DNA of 64,000 nt from Fibrobacterales bacterium Fibro_02. Lineage in GTDB: Bacteria > Fibrobacterota > Fibrobacteria > Fibrobacterales > Fibrobacteraceae. How positions within the stretch are numbered: position 1 is the stretch's first letter; each line of letters starts with the position of its first letter. The DNA is taken from assembly GCA_001603905.1 (NCBI GenBank), contig LVAE01000007.1, forward strand, positions 1-64,000, given 5' to 3'. The position numbers and the translations under genes were made by a program. Positions 1 through 7,351 of this stretch are shown in pieces. The notes under the pieces were generated by a model. It made no database searches, was not told where the DNA came from, and saw only the letters and a list, made by a program, of their open reading frames with translations.

Positions 1-75
1 CTCAAGGCCGGCAACCTCGGCTCCAGCTGGGCGTCTACCGCCGTTGAAATGGCAAACCTTTACAAGACCATCTAA
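1..75 (+). CDS. ribH: 6,7-dimethyl-8-ribityllumazine synthase, C-terminal end (partial)
   Basis: Only the last 24 codons and a TAA stop are in the window. The readable tail (GNLGSSWASTAVEMANLY) resembles the conserved C-terminus of lumazine synthase, which usually reads GNKGxEAAxxAxEMxNL. The enzyme condenses 5-amino-6-ribitylaminouracil with dihydroxybutanone phosphate in riboflavin synthesis. nusB starts 17 bases downstream, and ribH-nusB adjacency is common in bacteria, which supports the call. The Lys and Glu positions of the usual motif are changed here, so the assignment leans on both the tail and the context. Confidence 0.65.
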   Translation, partial: LKAGNLGSSWASTAVEMANLYKTI

Positions 76-92
76 TTATTAGCGACACGATT

Positions 93-527
93 ATGAAAGT
101 AAGTTACAGACCCGCCCGTGTTTTTGCCATGCAGCTCTTGTATGCCATGGAAATTACGGGCCAGACCGCGGGGGAGGCTCTTCCGGGAGTGCTCGAATCC
201 CAGCCCCTTCACGCTGAACAGAAAAAGTATGGAATGAAGTTGGTGGACCTGGTGCAGGCCCATCGCGAAGAACTCGACGAAAATATCAAGGCCGCGGCCG
301 CCCACTGGGAACTGGACCGTATGGCAAGCCTTGACCGCATTGTGCTCCGCATTGCGATGGTCGAGCTTTCTTACATCCCCGAAATCCCGATGAAGGTCGC
401 AATTTCTGAAGCGGTGCAGATTGCCGCCAAGTACAGCACCGACAATTCGGATTCTTTCGTGAACGGCCTTTTGACTGGCTTTATGCGTAACCGTGGCATG
501 GTTGTCACCGAACCCAAGGAAAAGTAA
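93..527 (+). CDS. nusB: Transcription antitermination factor NusB
   Basis: This 144-residue protein has the usual NusB length and all-helical pattern. It opens with an Arg-rich helix (RPARVFAMQLLYAMEI), and the middle carries the family's LDRIVLRIAMVEL stretch followed by IPMKVAISEAVQIAAKYSTDNSDSFVNGLL-type sequence, which is the most conserved part of NusB. NusB binds boxA RNA with NusE (S10) and acts in antitermination of rRNA transcription. It follows ribH directly, and the next gene starts one base after its stop, so the three are probably co-transcribed. The end (GMVVTEPKEK) is short and charged. Nothing unusual was seen. Confidence 0.95.
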   Translation: MKVSYRPARVFAMQLLYAMEITGQTAGEALPGVLESQPLHAEQKKYGMKLVDLVQAHREELDENIKAAAAHWELDRMASLDRIVLRIAMVELSYIPEIPMKVAISEAVQIAAKYSTDNSDSFVNGLLTGFMRNRGMVVTEPKEK

Positions 528-528
528 A

Positions 529-3500
529 ATGCTCAAGGAAAAATGGATGAAACATATCTTCGCAGGCATTGCGGCATTTGTAGCACTGGTTGTGTATGTG
601 CTGACAATGGCTCCTACGGTAAGCTTCTGGGATTGCGGCGAATTTGTCGCCTGCGCCAATACCTTGGGTATTCCGCATCCTCCTGGAACTCCGTTCTTCG
701 TGTTCCTTGCCCGTGCAGTTATCGTGCTGCTCCCGTTCGTGGGTGAAATCGCAAAGCGCGTGAACTACATCTCGGTGGTGAGCTCTGCCGCAACCGTCTA
801 TGTGACGGCTCTGTTTGCCTGGGAACTCCTCGCAACCGTGCTTAAGACGGATGCCTTGGCCGAAAAGATTACCGGTAAGGTCCGTACGGCTGTGCTCGGC
901 TCTGCTGCTCTTGTGGCTGGCTTCCTCCTGACCTTCTCGGACACCTTCTGGTTCAACGCTGTCGAAGCCGAAGTTTACGGCCTAGCCATGCTGATCTTGA
1001 TGCTTGTGTCTTACCTCGGTCTCGTTTGGTACAACAAGCGTAACGAAGAATACAGCGACCGCATTCTGATTTTCATCTGCTACATCGCCTTCCTCGGCGT
1101 GGGTGCTCACCTTTACACCATGCTTACGGTTCCTGCTGTGTTTGCGCTTTTGCTCGTGGCCGAACCCAAGAAGATTGTGGAACGCATTCCTATCTGGATT
1201 ACGGGTACGCTCCTTTGCTCCGTGATTTACATGGTGTCTGCCTTTATCGAAATTTCGTTCCTCTGCTTGCTCGCTCTTTCGATTCTCTGCCTTGCTAAGC
1301 CCATCAAGAACAAGGGTGTGCAGCGCAGCATGCGTCTGTCCTTGGCATTTGCATTCTTTGCCCTGATCGGTTACAGCACGCACCTCTACATTCCGATCCG
1401 TTCGGAACTGAACCCGATTATCGACGAAAACGATCCTGAAATCAACATCCGCGACGAACAAGGCAACCTCCAGCTTGGTAACCTGTTCAAGGATGAAAAC
1501 TGGGTCGCTTTCAACAACTTCATCGAACGTAAGCAGTACGGCTCCGAAAGCATGATTAGCCGTGCCTTCTACCGCCGTGCCCGTATCAGCCACCAGTTCC
1601 TCTCGTTCCCGCATATGGGTTACGGTGGGTACCAGATGGCGCAGTACCTGCCTTACAAGGTGGGCGACGTGAACTATGCCAACGGCATCTATACCTTCGA
1701 TGCAGCAGACAACCAGCCGGTGGAACGTTTCGGTATCAAGTTCCCGACGCAGATGAGCTTCATGGGCGATGCGACACTGCCGCAGTTCCTCATGTTCCTG
1801 ATCTTTAATGGCCTTTTGATCATGGTTTGCGTGTTCGTCTGGAAGCGTAACCGCAACATGGGTGTGTTCGTTTCTGTGCTTTACGCCCTTTGCTCCCTTG
1901 GCTTGTTATTCTACATCAACTTTGCCGATGGCACCCGTATGGAGCAGCGTGAACACGATTACTGGGTCTCCGTAATGAGCCGCAACGTTCAGGACTTGAA
2001 CAGCCGCGGTATGGGCATTACGGCCCTTCCGGATCCGAACGATCTCATTGACATGCGTCAGAACATCGAGCATGCCAAGATCCGTATGGAAACGCTCAAG
2101 GCTCGTGGCGGAAACGATGCTCAGCTTGCAACCCTGCAGCGCGAAATTGATGATTACTCCAATTCTGTCGTCTGGCAGAACTGGCAGAAGATCGAGAACG
2201 GTTTTGCCCAGGTGGGTGCCCGCGCTCCGTTCCCCGATGCCGTGCATTTGGAAGTCCGCGAACGTGACTATTTCTACACGCCCGCCTTCATTTTTATGAG
2301 CATGATTTACGGTATCGGTGCTGGTATCCTCGTGTTTATGGTGGCGACATCCTCCTTTGCCGCCTTTGCAAATCCGGTGGCCGCCGCCTTGGTGGCTGTG
2401 TCCTTCCTGGTGCCCTGCATTTCGAACTACAAGGAACATGATCGTTCCGGCCTCTGGGTTCCTTGGGATTACGCTTTCAACCTGCTCAATAGCTGCCGTC
2501 CGAACGCGATTCTCTTTACGAACGGTGACAACGATACCTTCCCGCTGTGGTTTGCCCAGGAAGTGGCTGGTGTGCGTAAGGACGTTCGTGTGGTGAACCT
2601 TTCGCTCGGTAATACCGACTGGTACATCAAGCAGATGCTTGACAACGAGCCGATTCTCAAGCTCAGCTACGACAAGGCCGCTATCGACCGCGACATGGTG
2701 CTTGACAACAGCTCCGCCTCGAACCCGAACCATCAGGTTTCTACTTGGGTGAAGAATGCCCAGCGCCTGATGCCGCAACTCAAGAACCGTATCGATGCTA
2801 TGGAAGGCCAGCAGCTTTCTGCGGCCGATTCCGCCAAGCTCATGCAGTTCAAGGTTCATTACCAGGTGTGGGACGCCTTTACCGAATGGGCTAACCGTAC
2901 CCGTAGCGGCATGATGCTCACGCAGCATAAGCTGGTGATCGACCTCGCTCTCCAGAACATGGACAAACCGATTGAAATTTCGACGACCGTCGGTACTTCG
3001 AACTTCATGGGTCTCGAAAAGTACATGGTGCAAGAAGGCATGGTCTACAACTTCGTGAAGGGTGACCTGAATCCGAAGCGCAATGCCTTCGATGCTGCCT
3101 ACACGGCAAACCTCATCGACTCCGTGTTCAAGTTCCGTGGCCTTGGCGACGGTACCGCCTACATCAACAGCGAAACCGAACGTCTCCTTTCGGGCTACGT
3201 GTCGCTCTACTTGCAGATTTCCTTTGACGCCCGCGACAAGATTACGGCTCTCAAGAACAGCCATCCGTTTACGGCCGAAAAGAAGGCCCAGGTGGATAGC
3301 CTTGCCGCCTCTGCTTCCAAGTACCTCGAAATGGGTATGAAGCAGTTCCCCTCGGAATGGCGTAACTACTGGGCCGCTGCGTTCGTCTACGAAGCTGCAG
3401 GGGAGAAGGCCAAGGCTCAGGAAGTGCTGAACCGCGGTCTCGAAAACGTGCCTGCCTACGAAGAAGGCGGTCGCGCACGCCTCCTCATGAGTGGTCGCCA

Positions 3501-3615
3501 GATCGAGATGATGTCCGACGAACCGCTCAAGGTCGAAGCTCCGGCTGAACCCGCTACGGATTCCGCCGAGAAGGATTCTGCAAAGGAACCTGCGGTGGTT
3601 GCTGCCGCAGAATAA
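529..3615 (+). CDS. DUF2723/GT117-family multispanning glycosyltransferase with C-terminal helical repeats
   Basis: A 1028-residue membrane protein. The first membrane helix runs straight into the motif WDCGEF (34-39) and HPPGTPFF, the hallmark of the DUF2723 family, whose animal member TMEM260 is a protein O-mannosyltransferase. These are GT-C fold enzymes that use a lipid-phosphate sugar, with acidic residues in the first external loop (D35, E38) expected at the catalytic site. About a dozen hydrophobic segments occupy the first two thirds. A later soluble part carries NGDNDTFPLWFAQE, also typical of bacterial members, then helical TPR-like sequence and an Ala/Glu/Lys tail. The ATG at 529 is chosen because an AAGGAAAAG box precedes it; an in-frame ATG at 493 would overlap nusB. 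The next two genes encode polyprenol-phosphate sugar synthases, which could supply its donor. Substrate and acceptor are inferred. Confidence 0.8.
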   Translation: MLKEKWMKHIFAGIAAFVALVVYVLTMAPTVSFWDCGEFVACANTLGIPHPPGTPFFVFLARAVIVLLPFVGEIAKRVNYISVVSSAATVYVTALFAWELLATVLKTDALAEKITGKVRTAVLGSAALVAGFLLTFSDTFWFNAVEAEVYGLAMLILMLVSYLGLVWYNKRNEEYSDRILIFICYIAFLGVGAHLYTMLTVPAVFALLLVAEPKKIVERIPIWITGTLLCSVIYMVSAFIEISFLCLLALSILCLAKPIKNKGVQRSMRLSLAFAFFALIGYSTHLYIPIRSELNPIIDENDPEINIRDEQGNLQLGNLFKDENWVAFNNFIERKQYGSESMISRAFYRRARISHQFLSFPHMGYGGYQMAQYLPYKVGDVNYANGIYTFDAADNQPVERFGIKFPTQMSFMGDATLPQFLMFLIFNGLLIMVCVFVWKRNRNMGVFVSVLYALCSLGLLFYINFADGTRMEQREHDYWVSVMSRNVQDLNSRGMGITALPDPNDLIDMRQNIEHAKIRMETLKARGGNDAQLATLQREIDDYSNSVVWQNWQKIENGFAQVGARAPFPDAVHLEVRERDYFYTPAFIFMSMIYGIGAGILVFMVATSSFAAFANPVAAALVAVSFLVPCISNYKEHDRSGLWVPWDYAFNLLNSCRPNAILFTNGDNDTFPLWFAQEVAGVRKDVRVVNLSLGNTDWYIKQMLDNEPILKLSYDKAAIDRDMVLDNSSASNPNHQVSTWVKNAQRLMPQLKNRIDAMEGQQLSAADSAKLMQFKVHYQVWDAFTEWANRTRSGMMLTQHKLVIDLALQNMDKPIEISTTVGTSNFMGLEKYMVQEGMVYNFVKGDLNPKRNAFDAAYTANLIDSVFKFRGLGDGTAYINSETERLLSGYVSLYLQISFDARDKITALKNSHPFTAEKKAQVDSLAASASKYLEMGMKQFPSEWRNYWAAAFVYEAAGEKAKAQEVLNRGLENVPAYEEGGRARLLMSGRQIEMMSDEPLKVEAPAEPATDSAEKDSAKEPAVVAAAE

Positions 3616-3645
3616 TCGAGCTTGAAAATAAATTAAGGTAATTTC

Positions 3646-4581
3646 ATGGATTTGAGTCTTGTCATTCCGGTCAAGGAAGAAAGTGAAAATCTTCCCGAAC
3701 TCCTTAAGGAAATCGTCGACGCTATCAAGCCGACGGGTTTCGAGTTCGAAGTGATCATTATCGATGACGGTAGCCGCGATAATACTTGGGACGTGATTGA
3801 GAATTTGTCGAAGGAGTATTCCTTTATTCGCGCTTTCCGCTTCCAGTTCAACTGCGGAAAGGCGGCAGGGCTCGCTTTCGGTTTCTCCAAGGCGCGTGGC
3901 AAGTACGTGGCGACCTTGGACGGAGACTTGCAGGACGATCCGCTTGAAATTCCGAAGATGATCAAGATTCTGGAAAGTGGCTACGACCTGGTTTCCGGAT
4001 GGAAAATTCGTCGCCTGGATCCGTGGCACAAGACTTGGCCTTCCAAGTTGTTCAACTTGACGGTTTCTATCGTCTGCGGCCAGCGACTGCACGATTTTAA
4101 CTGCGGTATCAAGGCTTACCGCAGTTCCGTGGTGCGCTTTATCCACCTGTACGGAGACTATCACCGTTTTATCCCGGTGATGGCCAAGTGGCAGGGCTTC
4201 CGCATTACTGAAATGCCCGTGGCGCACCGTGCGCGTGTTCACGGTGTTTCCAAGTATGGCGTTTCCCGTCTGGTGTCCGGTTTCCTTGACCTTGTATCGT
4301 TGATGTTTATGCGGAGCTTTGCCTCCAAGCCGCTCCATTTCTTTGGGCTCCTTGGCCTGATCTTTATGCTCATCGGTTTTGGCGTTTCGGGATACTTTGG
4401 CTATGAATGGCTGCAGACGGGTGCACTCCATGTGCGTCCGCTCCTTTTGGCGGGCGGATTCTCGCTGGTGATGGGCGTGCAGTTCATGTCGCTTGGCCTT
4501 TTGGGCGAAATGATGAACGGAAGCAAAAAACAGAGCTATCCTGTGGCCGAATCCATTCGAGAAATTGTAGATTTAGGTTAG
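3646..4581 (+). CDS. GT2 glycosyltransferase, polyprenyl-phosphate sugar synthase type with two C-terminal membrane helices
   Basis: A 311-residue protein with a GT-A catalytic domain. The N-terminus reads SLVIPVKEESENLPELL, the metal site is in TLDGDLQDDP (the DPM1/ArnC/GtrB motif TLDxDLQ), and NCGIKAYR is the usual acceptor-side motif. After about residue 220 come two hydrophobic helices separated by a short polar loop, as in GtrB and ArnC. Such enzymes move a sugar from a nucleotide donor to undecaprenyl or dolichyl phosphate at the inner membrane. It lies 30 bases after the GT117-type gene and just ahead of a second, soluble synthase. The sugar cannot be told from sequence. An AAGGTAATTTC sequence precedes the ATG. 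Confidence 0.85.
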   Translation: MDLSLVIPVKEESENLPELLKEIVDAIKPTGFEFEVIIIDDGSRDNTWDVIENLSKEYSFIRAFRFQFNCGKAAGLAFGFSKARGKYVATLDGDLQDDPLEIPKMIKILESGYDLVSGWKIRRLDPWHKTWPSKLFNLTVSIVCGQRLHDFNCGIKAYRSSVVRFIHLYGDYHRFIPVMAKWQGFRITEMPVAHRARVHGVSKYGVSRLVSGFLDLVSLMFMRSFASKPLHFFGLLGLIFMLIGFGVSGYFGYEWLQTGALHVRPLLLAGGFSLVMGVQFMSLGLLGEMMNGSKKQSYPVAESIREIVDLG

Positions 4582-4594
4582 GAGAAGATTGTTT

Positions 4595-5308
4595 ATGGCG
4601 TATCCCAAAAGTTTGGTCATTGTGCCTACCTATAACGAGAAGGAAAATATCCTGCTCATTATGGAGGCCATTTTAAAGCAGAACGAATGCCTCGAAATCC
4701 TCGTGGTAGACGACGGTAGCCCCGACGGTACAGGTGATATGGTGGAAGCGGAATCGGCAAAGAATCCGAGAATTCACCTATTGCGCCGCAAGGGCAAGAT
4801 GGGCCTCGGTTCCGCTTACGTGACGGGTTTTAAGTGGGCGCTCGAACGCGACTATGAACGCGTGTTCGAAATGGATGCCGATTTTAGCCATGCGCCGACT
4901 GACTTGAACCGCTTTTTGGAAACGGCCGAAGATGCCGACCTTGTGCTCGGTAGCCGTTACCAGAATCACCGCATTAGCGTGGTGAACTGGGACTTGCGCC
5001 GTCTGATCTTGAGCTATGGCGCAAATGTCTATACCCGCATCGTGACGGGGCTTCCGATCAGCGATGCTACGGGCGGTTTCAAGTGCTTCCGCCGCGAAGC
5101 GTTGCAGGCATTGAACCTTGACAAGATGAAGAGCGATGGTTACTGCTTCCAGATTGAGACAACATTCAAGATTTGGAAGAAGGGGCTTCGCGTCAAGGAA
5201 ATTCCCATCGTATTTACCGATCGTACCCGCGGTACTTCCAAGATGAGCGGTGGCATTATTTCCGAAGCGTTTTTCCTGGTCCTTAAACTTCGCCTAGGAC
5301 TTGCGTGA
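4595..5308 (+). CDS. Polyprenol-phosphate mannose synthase-like GT2 glycosyltransferase
   Basis: A 237-residue GT2 enzyme without membrane helices, like bacterial Ppm1 and yeast-type DPM1 catalytic domains. It begins with VIVPTYNEKENI, has VVDDGSPDGTGD, the metal-binding EMDADFSHAP and VLGSRY, and ends soon after RTRGTSKMS. This order of motifs is that of dolichyl/polyprenyl-phosphate mannose synthases. The ATG at 4595 is preferred over a TTG at 4589 because TAGGAGAAG ends seven bases before it. It is 13 bases downstream of the other lipid-phosphate sugar synthase, so two such enzymes sit in a row behind the GT117-type transferase. Mannose as the sugar is a family-level expectation, not proven. 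Confidence 0.85.
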   Translation: MAYPKSLVIVPTYNEKENILLIMEAILKQNECLEILVVDDGSPDGTGDMVEAESAKNPRIHLLRRKGKMGLGSAYVTGFKWALERDYERVFEMDADFSHAPTDLNRFLETAEDADLVLGSRYQNHRISVVNWDLRRLILSYGANVYTRIVTGLPISDATGGFKCFRREALQALNLDKMKSDGYCFQIETTFKIWKKGLRVKEIPIVFTDRTRGTSKMSGGIISEAFFLVLKLRLGLA

Positions 5309-5309
5309 T

Positions 5310-5366
5310 GAATTTGGAATTTTTTTATTCCGAACTCTGAAATCTGAACTCCGAATTCTGAATTAT
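5310..5366 (+). repeat. GAATTC/CTGAA-rich dispersed repeat, copy 1
   Basis: The gap between two glycosyltransferase genes is filled by short alternating units of the type CCGAACTCTGAAATCTGAA followed by CTCCGAATTCTGAA. A close copy in the opposite orientation lies at 49967-49998, ahead of dnaX. Over about 32 bases the two agree at most positions. The unit is partly self-complementary and partly tandem. Its function is unknown; it could be a small dispersed repeat. Confidence 0.6.
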
Positions 5367-5367
5367 T

Positions 5368-7014
5368 ATGTACTCTTGTTCCATTATCATTGTTGCTTAT
5401 AATTCTTGCGATTTCATTCCCGCATGCCTGAAGTCCGTTCGCGATGCATGCGAGGGTATCGATGCGCAGGTTATTGTGCTTGATAATGGCTCGGTCGAGC
5501 CGATTCTGCCCGAAATCAGGCAGTTCTTTCCCGAAGTGGAATGGATTGATTCCAAGGAAAACCTCGGCTTTGGAAAGGGCTGCAACCTCGCCGAAAAGCG
5601 TGCAACCAAGCCCTACCTGTTCTTTATCAATCCCGATACGGTCGTTTCCCACGATTCCTTTACCAAGGTGCTCGACTTCATGGAAGAGCACCCCGAATCG
5701 GGAACGGTGGGTTGCCGTATCTTGAACGAGGATGGTTCGCTTCAGTGGGCCTGTCGCCGTTCGTTCCCGACGATTGTCTCTGCGGTTTCTAAGACGATTG
5801 GCCTTGCCGCTCTCTTCCCGAAGAACAAGACCCTTGCAAGCTACAACATGACGTATGCCGACCCGGACGAAGTGACCGAGGTGGATGCCATCAGTGGCTC
5901 GTTCTTCTGCATGCGTCGCGACCTGTACGAAAAACTCGGCGGTTTCGACGAAGACTTTTTCATGTACGGCGAGGACTTGGACCTGTGTTTCAGGGCGAAG
6001 GTTGCCGGCTGCAAGAACTACTACACGCCTTCGACGAATATTCTGCATTTCAAGGGCCAGAGCTGCCGTACCCGCCGCTGGGATTCCTACCTGGATTTCT
6101 ACAAGGCGATGCTTATCTTTGTGCGTAAGCACAAGGACCTTTATTTTGTTCCGAATTTCCTCGTGTCGTTCGGTATCATGTTTGCGGCCTTCGTGGGCAT
6201 GTTCTCGCGCCTTATCCCGAAGTTCTGGAAGATGTTTCTGGACTTGGGCGTGGTAGCTGTATGGGCTCTTGTATTTTTGCCCGGTTTGGGAAACGATGAA
6301 TACATTTTTTCTTCCATTAAGAAATCCATAGGGGTTATAACTAAGTTTGAAGACTGGTGGCTTGTCGGCTTGGTCGCCATTATTAATATGGTCTTTCTTG
6401 TGTTCCGTGGGGAATACACAGAATCCAGCCTCAAGGGCGAAAAGTTCTTGCGGTACCTTGTGCCGCTGAACCTTCTTGCTGTTGGGGGGTATGAGGTGTT
6501 CCGTTACTTTGCCCAATTTTCTTATGACCCAGGAGACAGGTCTACAATTTATCCCAGTATTGGCTGGTGCGTCTATGTTGTTTGTTCCAGCCTCTTTATT
6601 CCGCTCGCTCTCCTTGCCTGGCGCCGCGTTGCGTTTTGGATAAACTATTTCTACCGCATCTTTGCCAAGAAACGCCACCGCTCCATTCTGCTTGGCGGTT
6701 CGGAAGATTCCCTGAACGGCTGGTTTGACCGCTACAACGTGATTCCCGGTATCGAAATCCTTGGCTGCGTGAGTTCGGAGCCCGAAAAGATTTCCGAAGA
6801 AAACCGTCAGCACCTGTTGGGGAACGTGTCCGAGATGCAGTCCATTTGCAACCGGACCGGTTGCCGCGAGCTTCTGGTGGTCTCCAATTTCTCTGGATAC
6901 CGCGAACCGTTCGACATCAGCTGGCTCGATAGCCTCGGTTTACGCGTGTTTCTGCTGATCGGTAATGCGGCAGAAGGCAATTTTGCCCTTGTAAACCTGA
7001 AATATTTGCACTAA
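5368..7014 (+). CDS. GT2 (rhamnosyltransferase-like) with membrane segments and a C-terminal Rossmann-like domain
   Basis: A 548-residue protein. Residues 1-240 form a GT2 domain (SIIIVAYNSCDFI near the start, FINPDTV as metal motif, GSFFCMRRDLYEKLGGFDEDFF later), closest in style to WbbL-type rhamnosyl or fucosyl transferases. Several hydrophobic segments follow between roughly 250 and 420. The last 115 residues (from RHRSILLGG, near 433) look like the nucleotide-binding domain at the front of polyprenyl glycosylphosphotransferases: a GG loop, an IEILGCVSS strand, a LLGNVSEMQSIC segment and CRELLVVSNF. No phosphotransferase catalytic domain follows; the protein stops there. It ends a run of four envelope glycosylation genes. 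Donor and acceptor are unknown. Confidence 0.7.
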   Translation: MYSCSIIIVAYNSCDFIPACLKSVRDACEGIDAQVIVLDNGSVEPILPEIRQFFPEVEWIDSKENLGFGKGCNLAEKRATKPYLFFINPDTVVSHDSFTKVLDFMEEHPESGTVGCRILNEDGSLQWACRRSFPTIVSAVSKTIGLAALFPKNKTLASYNMTYADPDEVTEVDAISGSFFCMRRDLYEKLGGFDEDFFMYGEDLDLCFRAKVAGCKNYYTPSTNILHFKGQSCRTRRWDSYLDFYKAMLIFVRKHKDLYFVPNFLVSFGIMFAAFVGMFSRLIPKFWKMFLDLGVVAVWALVFLPGLGNDEYIFSSIKKSIGVITKFEDWWLVGLVAIINMVFLVFRGEYTESSLKGEKFLRYLVPLNLLAVGGYEVFRYFAQFSYDPGDRSTIYPSIGWCVYVVCSSLFIPLALLAWRRVAFWINYFYRIFAKKRHRSILLGGSEDSLNGWFDRYNVIPGIEILGCVSSEPEKISEENRQHLLGNVSEMQSICNRTGCRELLVVSNFSGYREPFDISWLDSLGLRVFLLIGNAAEGNFALVNLKYLH

Positions 7015-7096
7015 AAACGGCAATTTCCAACAAAATCTTTACACATTGCACAAAAATGAGTTATTTTTTGTGTAAGTATTTGATTATTAAGGTTTT

Positions 7097-7342
7097 ATGT
7101 TCGATACAAATCTTTTGGATATTCTTTGCTGCCCCGAAACCAGGGGAAAGCTCAAGTTGGCATCTGACGAAATCATTGCCAAGGTGAATAATGCTATTTC
7201 TGCCGGTTCTGCCAAGAACGTTGCCGGTGAAAAAGTTTCTGAACCCCTGACCGAGGCGTTGACCACCGAAGACGGTTCCAGGGTGTATCCGGTTCGCGAA
7301 GGAATTCCTGTCCTTTTGGCGGACGAAGCAATTTTGCTCTAA
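7097..7342 (+). CDS. Trm112-family-like small protein
   Basis: An 81-residue protein with the outline of the Trm112/YcaR family: LLDILCCPETRGKL at the start and a YPVREGIPVLLADEA stretch at the end. In zinc-binding members each half carries a Cys pair; here the first half has two adjacent Cys (CC) and the second half has none, and a 30-residue Ala/Lys/Glu stretch replaces the middle. It therefore probably binds no zinc. Trm112 proteins activate or stabilise methyltransferases and other partners. An AT-rich gap (7015-7096) precedes it and an AAGG box lies before the ATG. The TPR protein gene follows after nine bases. Confidence 0.7.
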   Translation: MFDTNLLDILCCPETRGKLKLASDEIIAKVNNAISAGSAKNVAGEKVSEPLTEALTTEDGSRVYPVREGIPVLLADEAILL

Positions 7343-7351
7343 GAGGTGATT

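Noticed and set aside
1906-4431. Long open frame of 841 codons on the minus strand, opposite the GT117-type and GT2 genes
   Set aside because: It reads through the reverse of two well-recognised genes, is His/Arg-rich and matches no family. It is the product of codon bias on the coding strand.
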